DNA of 64,000 nt. Source: Paenibacillus sp. PL91 (GTDB lineage: Bacteria > Bacillota > Bacilli > Paenibacillales > Paenibacillaceae). Shown one piece after another: positions 19,300 through 28,062 of this stretch. The position numbers and the translations under genes are program-made. The first letter of the stretch is position 1, and each line of letters begins with the position of its first letter. Below the pieces are notes generated by a model. The model was not told the DNA's origin and did no database searches. It saw only the letters and a list, made by a program, of their open reading frames with translations. The stretch lies in the NCBI RefSeq assembly GCF_012935325.2, contig NZ_JABBYG020000021.1, positions 31,552-95,551 on the forward strand, written 5' to 3'.

Positions 19300-19440
19300 G
19301 TACTTAGCGTACGTTTTTCGCGTTTTGTCGGCCGGTACCCTCCATTATAAAAGTCGATTATCCTTAGCGTAGGAAAATTTTATTACTGGAATTTATTGTC
19401 TTAGCGTGGGTTTTACGTCATTTGGTTGGCGGTACCCCAG
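19300..19440. repeat. two copies of a CTTAGCGTRSGTTTT motif
   Basis: At about 19307-19346 and 19401-19438 a 38-bp segment recurs: CTTAGCGTACGTTTTTCGCG then TTTGTCGGCCGGTACCC, against CTTAGCGTGGGTTTTACGTC then TTTGGTTGGCGGTACCCC. A third partial start (CTTAGCGTAGGAAAATTTT) lies between. Unrelated to the CCCGTTAG family; nature unknown. Confidence 0.55.
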
Positions 19441-19528
19441 ATAACCAATGGGATACTTAAAATGTTATTTAGTCGCTGTCTTTTTACAATTATCGGTCCT
19501 CATTAATTGTGAAATAATGCTGACTACT

Positions 19529-19622
19529 AGGCTAAACTGCCCGTTAGCGTAATGAAGCAGCCGATCATTGTGGTCGGCTGCTTCCGTGTTTTTTTTGAAC
19601 TATCGTTACCCGTTAGTTCAAT
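19529..19622. repeat. CCCGTTAG element 5 (textbook copy)
   Basis: Left box AAACTGCCCGTTAGCGTAATG, class-a hairpin GCAGCCGATCATTGTGGTCG closed by CTGC, T-tract, right box TTGAACTATCGTTACCCGTT plus AGTTCAA with 8-bp inverted arms. Confidence 0.92.
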
Positions 19623-19667
19623 CATATCGTTGTGCTACAGCCCCCTATTAGGGTAGCACTAATTTAA

Positions 19668-20237
19668 CTACGGCCTGAAATTGCTGCTCGATCGATTCGT
19701 CAAGATAGCGCTCGCGATAATACTGAAGAGATGCTCAGCTCGTGGCGCAGACGAGGGCTGGTTGCTGAGCCACGCAAGCGCAGCAGCTAGCGAGAACAGG
19801 TCATCACCATCCATGTCAGTACGCGCCAAGCCCTCGGCCTGAGCGCGAGCGAGAAGTCGCGTGCCTGCCGTGCGCATCGTGACGCATGAAGCATGGAGTG
19901 CGGACTCCGTGTCCTCCTTGGCTGCCATCATCGCGTCCACAACACCTTGATAGTTGCCCGTGAATGCAACGACGTCGTGTAGCCACGACACGAGTGCATC
20001 ATCGGGTGAACTCGCAGTTTCGAGCTCACGTGCCTTTGTCGTAAACTCGTCGAAATTTGCGCGGAGCAAAGCTTCGAGCAGCGCCTCTCTCGTCGGGAAA
20101 TGACGATACAGAGTGCCGAGCCCGACACCAGCTCTGCGAGCGATTTCGCGCAGCGATGCATCGACGCCGTGCTCGGTTACAACGACGCTCGCGACTGCGA
20201 GTATGTGTTCATAGTTTTTCTTCGCATCGGCTCTCAT
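19668..20237 (-). CDS. TetR/AcrR-family repressor
   Basis: 189 aa from the ATG at 20237, which follows AAGGAGGAATCAT. N-terminal helix-turn-helix (LREIARRAGVGLGTLYRHF) and an all-helical ligand domain with a C-terminal segment like SBI-type TetR proteins (FSLAAALAWLSNQP). Divergent from an oxidoreductase gene, with three operator-like repeats between. GC and codon use are clearly higher than in the neighbours, suggesting acquisition as a block with 20357-21367. Confidence 0.9.
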   Translation of the reverse strand: MRADAKKNYEHILAVASVVVTEHGVDASLREIARRAGVGLGTLYRHFPTREALLEALLRANFDEFTTKARELETASSPDDALVSWLHDVVAFTGNYQGVVDAMMAAKEDTESALHASCVTMRTAGTRLLARAQAEGLARTDMDGDDLFSLAAALAWLSNQPSSAPRAEHLFSIIASAILTNRSSSNFRP

Positions 20238-20248
20238 ATGATTCCTCC

Positions 20249-20277
20249 TTGACATCCGGAGCAGTGCTCCGTATAAT
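20249..20277 (+). promoter_or_regulatory. consensus sigma-A promoter for the oxidoreductase operon
   Basis: TTGACA at 20249-20254 and TATAAT at 20272-20277 with a 17-bp spacer. The spacer is almost exactly filled by an operator-like palindrome. Confidence 0.85.
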
Positions 20278-20320
20278 CTTAAACGGAACAGTGATCCGAT
20301 TATGTGAAGCACTGCTCCGG
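20257..20320. promoter_or_regulatory. three TetR operator-like sites
   Basis: CGGAGCAGTGCTCCG (20257-20271, inside the promoter spacer), CGGAACAGTGATCCG (20284-20298) and GAAGCACTGCTCCGG (20306-20320). Binding would block the promoter. Presumed ligand-responsive autorepression by the divergent TetR. Confidence 0.75.
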
Positions 20321-20356
20321 TAAGTATAACTCATCTGCAGGAAAGGAGAAAGCAAG

Positions 20357-21367
20357 ATGTCTACAGATACAATGAAGGCGATTCGTCTGCATGAATTCGG
20401 CGGCCCTGAGGTACTGCGTTACGAGGAGGCGCCGCTTCCCGAGCTGAAGCCAGGTGAGGTGCTTGTCCGTGTTCACGCGGTTGGCATCAACCCCCCCGAC
20501 TGGTACCTGCGCGAGGGGTATAAGGATCTTCCTCCTGAGTGGCGGCCGCCGGTGCCCTTTCCCGTCATTCTGGGCTCGGACGTGTCGGGCGTCGTCGAGG
20601 CGGTAGCCACGGATGTGCAGGACTTCTCCGTCGGCGATGAAGTTTACGGCATGGTTCGCTTTCCTAGCTTTGGAGAGAGCGCTGCTTATGCCGAGTACGT
20701 CGCCGCGCCAGCTTCGGACCTTGCAATCAAGCCGGCTGGGATCGATCATGTGCACGCCGCAGGGGCGCCGATGGCAGGCCTCACCGCGTGGCAGTTCCTG
20801 ATCGAGTTGGGGCACAATGAACAGAATCCGCTTCAACCGGCGATGCATCGCCCGATGCCGCTCAACGGCAAAACAGTGCTCGTCAATGGTGCCGCGGGCG
20901 GCGTGGGGCACTTCGCAGTGCAACTGGCTAAATGGAAGGGGGCGCACGTCATCGCGGTGGCATCGGGCACGCATGAGTCGTTCCTGAGCGGGCTCGGTGC
21001 CGACGAATTCATCGACTACACCAAGAGCCCTCCCGAGGACGTCGCCCATGACGTTGATCTCGTCCTCGATACCCTCGGCGGTCCCACTACCGGTCGTTTC
21101 TTGCGTACGCTCAAGCGTGGCGGCGCTTTGTTCCCAGTGTTCTTAGGCTTCTCCGACGCCGAGGAGGCCGCAAAGCTGGGCGTCACGGTCTCGATGACCC
21201 AAGTTCGCTCGAACGGCCCACAGCTGGTGGAATTCGGGCGCTTGCTCGATGCCGGGACGGTTCGCGTCGCCATCGACAGCACGTTTCCACTTACCGATGC
21301 TCGCAAGGCGCATGAACGAGCCGCCGGTGGACACATTCAAGGCAAGATTGTGCTCACGGTCGTGTAA
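20357..21367 (+). CDS. NADP-dependent zinc-less alcohol dehydrogenase/quinone oxidoreductase (MDR)
   Basis: 336 aa, start with AGGAAAGGAGAAAG. GroES-like N-terminal half (MKAIRLHEFGGPEVLRYEE) and Rossmann half with VNGAAGGVGHFAVQLAK. No zinc ligand cluster, so it belongs to the quinone oxidoreductase/enoyl reductase branch of the MDR superfamily. It reduces quinones or enones, probably for detoxification. Followed by an ABM-family gene in the same direction and controlled by the divergent TetR. High GC. Confidence 0.9.
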   Translation: MSTDTMKAIRLHEFGGPEVLRYEEAPLPELKPGEVLVRVHAVGINPPDWYLREGYKDLPPEWRPPVPFPVILGSDVSGVVEAVATDVQDFSVGDEVYGMVRFPSFGESAAYAEYVAAPASDLAIKPAGIDHVHAAGAPMAGLTAWQFLIELGHNEQNPLQPAMHRPMPLNGKTVLVNGAAGGVGHFAVQLAKWKGAHVIAVASGTHESFLSGLGADEFIDYTKSPPEDVAHDVDLVLDTLGGPTTGRFLRTLKRGGALFPVFLGFSDAEEAAKLGVTVSMTQVRSNGPQLVEFGRLLDAGTVRVAIDSTFPLTDARKAHERAAGGHIQGKIVLTVV

Positions 21368-21462
21368 GGACGACAGCACGAATGATTATCGCACTCCTCG
21401 TGGAACGCGAATGAGCTTTGAAGAATTTGCTAACTTAATTAAGAAAAAAAGGATGAACAACA

Positions 21463-21762
21463 ATGATTATACTCATGGGTTACGTTCACCTAAATCCGTC
21501 TGATGTGAATCAGTTCACTGCAGACGTTCAGGCCGTCGTTTCCAGCACGAGAGCTGAAAAGGGATGCCTCTTTTATGCCTTTACTTTGGAAGATGCGCGC
21601 GTCGGACGCATGCTGACTGTCCAGCGGTGGCAAGATCAAGAATCGCTGACTGCCCATGTTGAAAGACATGAGTCGGCGCCCTTTTTAAAAAAGTGGGGAA
21701 ACAGGATGAGAATGAATATTCTAAAATATGATGTCTCGAACGAAAGCTCGTTCATGGAGTAA
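21463..21762 (+). CDS. ABM-family (putative quinol) monooxygenase
   Basis: 99 aa. AAGGATGAACAACA precedes the ATG. The fold pattern of antibiotic biosynthesis monooxygenases is visible (VVSSTRAEKGCLFYAF, then MLTVQRWQDQESLTAHVERHESAPF), with the conserved W-D-L-H spacing. These small cofactor-free enzymes oxidise quinols or similar aromatics and fit an operon with the quinone oxidoreductase. A 95-bp spacer separates the two, and lower GC here suggests a different origin. A hairpin (21799-21833) follows. Confidence 0.8.
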   Translation: MIILMGYVHLNPSDVNQFTADVQAVVSSTRAEKGCLFYAFTLEDARVGRMLTVQRWQDQESLTAHVERHESAPFLKKWGNRMRMNILKYDVSNESSFME

Positions 21763-21835
21763 AAGAGGTCGAGTAAGGGCTGCTCTTGGCAGCAGAAGTA
21801 AGAAGGATCCGCCGCGGCTGGTCCTTCTGCTTTGT

Positions 21836-21973
21836 ATTGAACTAAAGTATCGGCTCATTGAACATAACTGCCCGTAATGCCCAGTAGTACGTCTGTACAA
21901 AATTCTTTATTTTGTGTAGATGTTTGGAAATGAAAAAGGAAGGCGGATGGGGGGCCATCCGCCTTCCTTTTTC
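21836..21973. repeat. CCCGTTAG element 6, class-d
   Basis: Left box ATAACTGCCCGTAATGCCCAG followed by TAGTAC...GTACAAA, matching the class-d element at 62909. Its second hairpin (21933-21972, GGAAGGCGGATGG / CCATCCGCCTTCC, with A and T tracts) also serves as a bidirectional terminator. No right box seen. Confidence 0.7.
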
Positions 21974-21978
21974 GTAAT

Positions 21979-22257
21979 TTAATTTCCTCCTTTTTGATAA
22001 GAAGAGGCTTTTCTGAGCAGTGAATTTTTCATAACAGATTGTTTTGTCTTTTGTTTTTGAATGTACTCGTTTTGATAATAAAATTCCTCATCCTGCAATA
22101 ATTCGAACAAAGCTTGACTGGCAGCTTGGACCGCCAGTGTTTCATCCTCGAGTAAGTAATAAGCGACTTGGCAACTGAAGACCTCGTACTGCTTTAATAC
22201 GGCTGCTCGTTGTCGTAGTAACTCTTGCTTCTTAGGCGTTACCATCCCCAATACCAT
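21979..22257 (-). CDS. hypothetical protein, 92 aa
   Basis: Soluble, helical and Gln-rich (KKQELLRQRAAVLKQYEVF, LAVQAASQALFELL). The tail is basic (SLLRKASSYQKGGN). I do not recognise a family; the overall look is of a small Paenibacillaceae-specific protein. Met1 has AAGGAAGG-type sequence upstream. It ends at a strong terminator. Confidence 0.6.
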   Translation of the reverse strand: MVLGMVTPKKQELLRQRAAVLKQYEVFSCQVAYYLLEDETLAVQAASQALFELLQDEEFYYQNEYIQKQKTKQSVMKNSLLRKASSYQKGGN

Positions 22258-22364
22258 CGTGTACCTTCCTTAACCCTAATTACTTAAGTGTTTTCCAAAC
22301 ATCAATCCCTACTGTAAACTTATTCTATAATTAGGTGTACATTTCTTCTATGTGCTCATACTGA

Positions 22365-22502
22365 AAAAGGAATAACGCTCTATGGTGCAGCCTCAACAAC
22401 AGATGATGATGGCTTCGATTGGGGTTGGCTTGGTCTTTTAGGCTCCTTGGTTTAGCTGGTGCTAGAAAACGTGCTCATGATCGTGACCGCGAACGTGCTT
22501 AA
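22365..22502 (+). pseudogene. remnant of a WGxxGxxG small membrane protein
   Basis: TDDDGFDWGWLGLLG followed, after a one-base frame change, by LGLAGARKRAHDRDRER. This is the Asp-rich, WG-repeat and Arg-tail pattern of WGxxGxxG-motif proteins found in bacilli. The 5' part and start are missing. Confidence 0.6.
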
Positions 22503-22667
22503 TACTTAAATAGTATAAATACCCCCAGCTCATAAGGGGGTTAACCATGTAGTACAACTTTATATTCCGCTCTCTATTCGCAAAATATTTAGTTTTTCCA
22601 TACATTAAGTTCGTGTTCTGGGACACATTATACAAGTTAAAATTAATCTAAAAAGGAGCATACTTAA

Positions 22668-23186
22668 ATGGGAATTTTAAGCGGAAATCCTAAAGATGAA
22701 CCAATGCACTATGGAGAAATCTTCAGTGTGTGGCAAGCATCAACTGTTGCAAAAGGTGCCATTTCCTGTTATCAAGCATACTTGAATCATTCCGGTGATA
22801 AGGATCTCAAGAAATCATTAGAATCTTTAATTGATCAAGCAAACCTTGAAATTAAAGAATTAGATACTTTGCTTACGGAAAACGGTATTGCTTCAGCCCC
22901 TATGATGCCTGATAGACCATCAGTAAAACTTGAAGACATTCCAATTGGAGCTCGATTTACTGATCCTGAAATAGCTGCTAAAATTGCATCTGATGTTTCG
23001 TTGGGACTTGTTTCCTGCAGTCAAGTTATGGGGCAATCAATAAGAGAAGATATTGGCGCTTTATTTGCTAAGTACCATATCACTAAAACAGCATTAGGCG
23101 TTAAAATACTCGAGATGAGTAAAGAAAAAGGCTGGCTCATTCCTCCTCCACTGCAAGTAAAGAGACCCGAGACAGTGAATGCTTAA
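22668..23186 (+). CDS. DUF3231-family protein (single domain)
   Basis: 172 aa, AAAAGGAG upstream. MHYGEIFSVW opens the domain, and the ending (KEKGWLIPPPLQ) is diagnostic of DUF3231. Most family members have two such domains (about 330 aa); this is the short, one-domain type. A ferritin-like helical bundle is likely. Function unknown in bacilli. A terminator follows at once. Confidence 0.85.
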   Translation: MGILSGNPKDEPMHYGEIFSVWQASTVAKGAISCYQAYLNHSGDKDLKKSLESLIDQANLEIKELDTLLTENGIASAPMMPDRPSVKLEDIPIGARFTDPEIAAKIASDVSLGLVSCSQVMGQSIREDIGALFAKYHITKTALGVKILEMSKEKGWLIPPPLQVKRPETVNA

Positions 23187-23198
23187 TTTTATTTTAAA

Positions 23199-23227
23199 AT
23201 CCTGCCCATAGGGTGGGATTTTTTTTT
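23199..23227 (+). terminator. rho-independent terminator
   Basis: AATCCTGCCC-ATA-GGGTGGGATT followed by a T9 tract. Confidence 0.9.
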
Positions 23228-23240
23228 GATGAGAAAAAAC

Positions 23241-23271
23241 TATTAAACTAACCTGTCCGTTAGCTTAATGA
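23241..23271. repeat. CCCGTTAG element 7, lone left box
   Basis: ATTAAACTAAC-CTGTCC-GTTAGCTTAAT: an 11-bp inverted repeat with one mismatch. No hairpin or right box follows. Confidence 0.7.
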
Positions 23272-23492
23272 CAATTCCTTATTTCAATGTATATCGGCTA
23301 TATGTTCTGGTCACATCTCGGCTAAGGATATATGTTCTTGTCCTCTGACATATTTATATCATACATTATATACGTAATTACTTTTATGCACCGAAAAATA
23401 AGTTATTTAGTTTCCCCCATAAAAACAAAAAAAAGCACATTTTTATAGTGTGCTTCTTCCTTTTTTTAGATCATCATTTGAATAATAACCTT

Positions 23493-24044
23493 CTAAGAAA
23501 CCATTAATGTTTTCTTTTTCTGACTAATTGCGTGTATATATTTAATTGTAAGTCTCCATAACACTTTCCCCAACAAAAACATCAACACACCAATCACAAT
23601 AGAAGTTGGTAAGAACTGCATTGGGCTTGGTGTAAATGCTCCAATTTCGATTGTTATTCCGGCAATATCATATCCCATAAGATACCCGACAAATTTAATA
23701 ATTCCGCCTATTGGTGTAATAACTCCACTAATCATTAAAGCAATGGAAAGAGTACTGATAATCGGCAAAACAAACATACCGCTGGCGCCTGCAAAGCTGC
23801 TACAAAATGCAAATACAGCGCCGAATTTACGCCAACTAAATTTACTGTTCTTTGTAATGGCTTCACCTAAGTATGCTTTCGCTAATTCTTTTGGGTTTCC
23901 TAACCGTTCGATGATTTGCTCAGAAGTAAGACCATTATTTTGCAACTCAAGCATTAGACTTTTGATTTCATTTACAATGTCAATACGCTCGGAAGCGGAC
24001 ATAGATTTTAAATACTTTTCAATTTTTCCAAGATAGTTATCCAT
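23493..24044 (-). CDS. HAAS-domain (DUF1700-type) membrane protein
   Basis: 183 aa. The N-terminal HAAS helical domain (MDNYLGKIEKYLKSMSASER, then IIERLGNPKELAKAYLGE) is followed by three or four membrane segments. Such proteins are encoded next to PadR regulators and are thought to couple them to a membrane signal. Here it starts 4 bp after the padR stop, so they are co-transcribed. A hairpin with A/T tracts (23428-23468) ends the unit. Confidence 0.88.
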   Translation of the reverse strand: MDNYLGKIEKYLKSMSASERIDIVNEIKSLMLELQNNGLTSEQIIERLGNPKELAKAYLGEAITKNSKFSWRKFGAVFAFCSSFAGASGMFVLPIISTLSIALMISGVITPIGGIIKFVGYLMGYDIAGITIEIGAFTPSPMQFLPTSIVIGVLMFLLGKVLWRLTIKYIHAISQKKKTLMVS

Positions 24045-24048
24045 AATT

Positions 24049-24381
24049 TTACACTCCTTTAATTACTTCTATAGCAATTAATAAATTATCCCATTCTAAG
24101 GACATAGCGTTTAAGTATTCGTCTCCTTTTGTTGTAATGGAATAATATTTTCTCGGTGGCAAACCCTCTGTACTTTCTTGCCAAGATGAAGAAACATATT
24201 CTTCTTTCAATAACCTTCTAAGCAGAGGATAAATTGTATTTTCTTTTGCAGCAACAATAGGATACTGCTCTAACTTACTTATGATTTCATACCCATAATA
24301 TGGTCGCTGCTTTATTAGCAATAGAATACAAAATTCGAGTGTTCCTCGCTTAATTTGTGATTTCCAATCTTCGACATCCAT
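24049..24381 (-). CDS. PadR-family transcriptional regulator
   Basis: 110 aa from the ATG with CAGGAGGTACAATAC upstream. Winged-helix PadR pattern: RGTLEFCILLLI, YYGYEII, ENTIYPLLRRLLKEEYV, GLPPRKYYSITTKG. It probably represses its own promoter and that of the HAAS gene. The promoter and first 12 codons are duplicated at 26029-26181. Confidence 0.92.
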   Translation of the reverse strand: MDVEDWKSQIKRGTLEFCILLLIKQRPYYGYEIISKLEQYPIVAAKENTIYPLLRRLLKEEYVSSSWQESTEGLPPRKYYSITTKGDEYLNAMSLEWDNLLIAIEVIKGV

Positions 24382-24514
24382 GTATTGTACCTCCTGCATA
24401 TACATCGTACAACACAGTACATCACCAGTCAATAGTACGCTCTGAATAAATTCGGCTACGTCAGCCTCCGATGAAACAGGTGGGACATCTCCGAAGCAAC
24501 CATTACCTTACTGC
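24343..24514. repeat. direct repeat, copy 1 (padR start and promoter)
   Basis: Matches 26029-26181 with a 27-bp indel. Holds the ribosome binding site, ATGTATATGCAGGAGG and the putative PadR operator. Confidence 0.85.
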
Positions 24515-24701
24515 CTGCCGTACTACCTGTCTCTAGTGCAAGTTTTTGAAGAATATGTGGAGATAGATATCGCTGTAATTTTCAGCGAACAAATAATGAA
24601 TCGATAGATTCATACAAAAACGCCATCCTATCCTATGATTCTATATTTTTAACTAGAAAAACTATGACAAATTTTTCTTTATTCCCGTTTTTCCTTTTTG
24701 C

Positions 24702-25871
24702 CTACTTGCTAAATTCAGCAAGTAAAATATTTTTAAAAGGATTAGGACTGTTATCTCTACCCAAACTGTTCAAACTGACGACCAACGTATGCTTGCCTCC
24801 AAGTGTACCTCCAGCAATAGTAGAAAACCCTAGAATACCACCTGTGTGTCCCCATATCGAGACACCGTTTGGAAGCTTAGTTTCAAAGATTCCAAGACCA
24901 TATCCATCGATTCCTGCTCTTCCTGTAGGAACTGTAGTAAGCATTTGTTTTAATTGCTGTTCCTTCAGTAATTTGCCACCGAGCAAGGAAGAGAAGAATT
25001 TATTTAAGTCGTCAGCAGTAGAAATCATATCTCCAGCCGAGCTACCTGCACTTGGGTTATAATAAGTAACGTCTTTTATCTCACTTGCTTCGTCTGGTTG
25101 GGAATATCCCCGAGCATGCTTGGTGCCTGGAATAACGCTTGAATTTCCAGGTAGGAATGTATCCGACAATTCAAGCGGTTCAATAATCCGATTTTCAATC
25201 TCTTCCGCGTAGCTGTTTCCGGTTAATTTTTCAATAAGAATACCCAGTAATACGTATCCTGTGTTTGAATAAGACCATCCTTTTCCTGGGACAAAGTCTG
25301 GGGGCAGAGAAATCCCCATCTTCACTATTTCTTCAGCCGTATACGATTTTTTTGTATCCATAAAATCAGCGTCTTTTGACCTTGAGTATTCAGCGATACC
25401 ACTTGTATGGTTCAATATCTGCCGGATGGTAATCTGTTTACCATTATATCCGTTTCCTTGAATGACACCAGGCAACCATTTTTCGATGGAGTCGTCTAGA
25501 TTCAAGCGGTTCTCTCCAGCTAATTGAAGTACAACCGTTGCGGTGAACGTCTTCGTCACGCTGCCAATGCGAAAGCGAAAATCTGTTTCCATTGGTTTCT
25601 TGGTGCTCAGATTCGCTACCCCAGCAGCATAACCCCAGGTTTTTCCACCCTCAAAAGTTTTAGCAAGTATCCCCGGGAATCCAAGTTGCAATGTATCCCG
25701 CATTGCTTGCTTGACGGAATTATGATCTCGTTGAGTGATTGTTTGTAACGAACTAGATACATTTTGAGTGGGCTCTGCTTTTATAATTGAAGTTGGCGAT
25801 GTGTCTAGCAGGGAACTTCCAGTTATTAGAATGGCCAGACTTGCAAAAGTAATTTGGCTACGTATTTTCAT
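24702..25871 (-). CDS. secreted serine hydrolase (beta-lactamase/D-Ala-D-Ala carboxypeptidase family)
   Basis: 389 aa, GAGAGGAATGCCTT upstream. Signal peptide 1-32. Catalytic motifs of the penicillin-binding fold are all present: SVTK (RIGSVTKTFTA), YSN (GWSYSNTGY) and HTGG (IWGHTGG). Close in type to Bacillus secreted esterase/carboxypeptidases. It lies exactly between the two copies of the padR-promoter repeat. Terminator not obvious. Function on peptidoglycan peptides or a beta-lactam-like ester is inferred. Confidence 0.88.
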   Translation of the reverse strand: MKIRSQITFASLAILITGSSLLDTSPTSIIKAEPTQNVSSSLQTITQRDHNSVKQAMRDTLQLGFPGILAKTFEGGKTWGYAAGVANLSTKKPMETDFRFRIGSVTKTFTATVVLQLAGENRLNLDDSIEKWLPGVIQGNGYNGKQITIRQILNHTSGIAEYSRSKDADFMDTKKSYTAEEIVKMGISLPPDFVPGKGWSYSNTGYVLLGILIEKLTGNSYAEEIENRIIEPLELSDTFLPGNSSVIPGTKHARGYSQPDEASEIKDVTYYNPSAGSSAGDMISTADDLNKFFSSLLGGKLLKEQQLKQMLTTVPTGRAGIDGYGLGIFETKLPNGVSIWGHTGGILGFSTIAGGTLGGKHTLVVSLNSLGRDNSPNPFKNILLAEFSK

Positions 25872-25947
25872 AAGGCATTCCTCTCTTCTATTAATATCGT
25901 ATACGTGGTTGCATGTTGTTCCATATTAATCACGCAACTATCATCTC

Positions 25948-26078
25948 CACCAATGAAAAAATGTCATCAAAAAGTTTGTAAGCATCTTCATAATTGTTGT
26001 TTTACCAACGCCGTTCTGTCCTAACAAGTCCTCGATTAATTTGTGATTTCCAATCTTCGACATCCATATACTGTACCT
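25948..26078 (-). pseudogene. padR 5' end fused to an ABC ATPase fragment
   Basis: A copy of the padR start (MDVEDWKSQINRG) runs into sequence that, in another frame, encodes an ABC-transporter Walker A segment (LLGQNGVGKTTIMKMLTN), then stops. Both are fragments. The fusion suggests that a padR-ABC operon once stood here. Confidence 0.7.
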
Positions 26079-26181
26079 CCTGCATATACATCGTACAACA
26101 CAGTATATCTCTCGTCAATAGTATCCTCCAATGAAACAGGTCGACATCTTCGACAGCAATCATTACCGCACTGCCTTCCTC
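26029..26181. repeat. direct repeat, copy 2 of the padR-start block
   Basis: Partner of 24343-24514. The two copies bracket the serine hydrolase gene. Confidence 0.85.
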
Positions 26182-26269
26182 GCCAGTGCTAATGATGGTC
26201 AAGAGTGTGGATCGTACCGTTGCGTTGCACAGCGATACCATTACGTTTACCTTTGAAATATGCAATACG

Positions 26270-27155
26270 TCGAACTAGCCGCTCACTGATTTGTATTTTG
26301 TCGATGATTTACTTGTGGTCTTGATAAGACCGTGGAGTTCATCCCAGCCGGTTTCTTCATTAGGCTGATCTGAGCAGTTCCGATTTATTTCCGCTTCATA
26401 ATTTCTTTAAGCGCCGTTCTAATATGTGAGCTCATTGGGATCTTCATTTTGGCAGTGTAGTCAACTCGCGCAGCGTTACCTTCATTTATTGCTTGGCCGA
26501 TGATCTAGGCCCTCACTTTCATGCCGGCTTTGAGCTCTGAAGGAATCTACTAAGCCGCTGGTTACCCCTAGATCGCTTTAACGAAAACACCAAGGGATCG
26601 CCTCCCTATAAATGAGCAATAAATCGGTTGATAGTCGATTTCAATCAAACGTTCAGTGATCTTATTATTTTTAAGCAAAAATAAACACAAAACAAAAAAG
26701 CCCGCGGTTTCCGCGGACTTCATTCGGACAATGATGTTTTTTTACACCCGTTTTTTTATACACCCTTATTGCAAAGAAATATGCTACGAGCAAAATCTCG
26801 ACGCACCACGCAAGAGTGACCCATATTTCTAAAAAACTTAAGTTTTTTGTATCTCTTAAGATGATTTTCGTCTCACTCTTGGAGGCGAAACTATCGTTCC
26901 CCGTTAGCTCAATGATTCGACCTCGATGCGGTTAGTTGGTAAGGGTATGTTCGCCTTTTTCCACTTCCATGCTGCTGCCAATGTCATCTTCGAATCAACT
27001 TCTAACTTCTGCCGGACCGAGAGCCGAATGGCTCGAAGCGTGAACATGATGTTATATGATAGGAATGCCTTCTTGAAATACTAAAAAAGCACTTCTATTT
27101 GTTTATAATCTTTCAAAGGTGATTTCTTCGTTAAAATCTCTTTGTCATCACTATG
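26270..27155. other. decayed region
   Basis: No intact gene. On the minus strand, broken frames near 26400-26520 (KMKIPMSSHIRTALKEIMKR) and 26570-26650 look like relics. A hairpin at 26699-26722 (GCCCGCGG-TTT-CCGCGGACTT) may be a terminator. A lone right box lies at 26885. Confidence 0.45.
26885..26916. repeat. CCCGTTAG element 8, lone right box
   Basis: GAAACTATCGTTCCCCGTTAG followed by CTCAATG. No left box upstream. Confidence 0.7.
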
Positions 27156-27159
27156 ACCA

Positions 27160-27618
27160 TTATAAATATTCAATAATCTTTAACTGATAAATCCAATCTC
27201 CTGTATCATTGTGTACTAATCTACCGTTATAGGTAATCCTTCCATATTCACTACTTCGAAGTATAAACGCATTTTCAGATAAGTAATGATATCCTGAATC
27301 ATAACGAACAGGCTTGCCACAAGAATCAGAATACTTAAAATATACTTGTAGTTCGTCATCCTTGTTTTGTATTTCAGTACTTGATATCTTCCAATCATTT
27401 AGGTGTGAGTCAAGATACTCGACTTTGTTACTATTAATTTCAAATCCATTTTCGTTTTGAATAATTAGTATTTCCTGAAAAGGAATCGTAGTGCTTCCAA
27501 TGTAATTTATCAGCTTATCTGGAATTGAGAACGACTTGCTAAATCCATTCCTCAAAGTAGAGTAAGGAGCTCCTCTGACCTTATTATCCCATAATATTGT
27601 GATAGATTGAATAATCAC
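27160..27618 (-). CDS. hypothetical protein, 152 aa (cassette-like)
   Basis: GTG start at 27618 with AAGGAG nine bases upstream. Soluble, many beta-type segments (FQEILIIQNENGFEINSN, SGYHYLSENAFILRSSEYG). No family recognised. It stands alone between a lone right box (element 8) and a lone left box (element 9). Confidence 0.6.
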   Translation of the reverse strand: MIIQSITILWDNKVRGAPYSTLRNGFSKSFSIPDKLINYIGSTTIPFQEILIIQNENGFEINSNKVEYLDSHLNDWKISSTEIQNKDDELQVYFKYSDSCGKPVRYDSGYHYLSENAFILRSSEYGRITYNGRLVHNDTGDWIYQLKIIEYL

Positions 27619-27712
27619 ACATATTCGCTCCTTAGTTTAAGTATTGCATTCCTTCATATAACGTCTCTTTTCCGAACTACGCAAATTCTCCATACTTGAA
27701 GTATTCGTGAAG

Positions 27713-27744
27713 TAATTAAACTATCCTGCCCGTTAGCTTAATGC
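27713..27744. repeat. CCCGTTAG element 9, lone left box
   Basis: ATTAAACTATCCTGCCCGTTAG then CTTAATG, about 95 bp upstream of the minus-strand gene start at 27618. Confidence 0.8.
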
Positions 27745-27799
27745 TGTACCTGTCTAATACTTTTTCTTTGGACGTGAACTATTCATTACCTGACATTGA

Positions 27800-28062
27800 G
27801 AACTTGATATAGTTTTGCTTTAGACACTCCGGTCTGCTCAGTTATTTCTTTTACGGTATATTTTAGACTGTCATAAAGAAGCAACGCCATTTCAACTTTG
27901 CTCTTATCCAATGGCGGTCTTCCTCCTTTTCTACCTCGAGCCCGAGCTGCTTATAAACCGGCCTGGGTTCTCTCTCGAATCGTCTCTGCCTCCATTTCAG
28001 CTAAGCCAGCCATAATAGCAAAAAAAAGCTTGCCTGCTGGCGTGCTGGACCCTTCCTTGTAG
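27800..28062 (-). pseudogene. remnant of a Tn3-type serine resolvase
   Basis: GKLFFAIMAGLAEMEAETIRERTQAGL matches the start of the long helix of resolvases, and the following segment encodes a helix-turn-helix (YTVKEITEQTGVSKAKLY) in a shifted frame. The catalytic N-terminus is replaced by IS1182 sequence. Inactive. Confidence 0.75.

Noticed and set aside
19535..19622. CCCGTTAG elements as simple rho-independent terminators
   Set aside because: The hairpins are terminator-like and some have T-tracts on the plus strand, but most adjacent genes end on the minus strand and the flanking boxes are far more conserved than a terminator requires.
20300..21049. 249-codon minus-strand frame across the oxidoreductase gene
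   Set aside because: Long only because of high GC in the real gene; no family features or start site.
27800..28062. Serine resolvase as the cassette recombinase
   Set aside because: Only a short internal segment and the DNA-binding tail remain, fused to IS1182 sequence.
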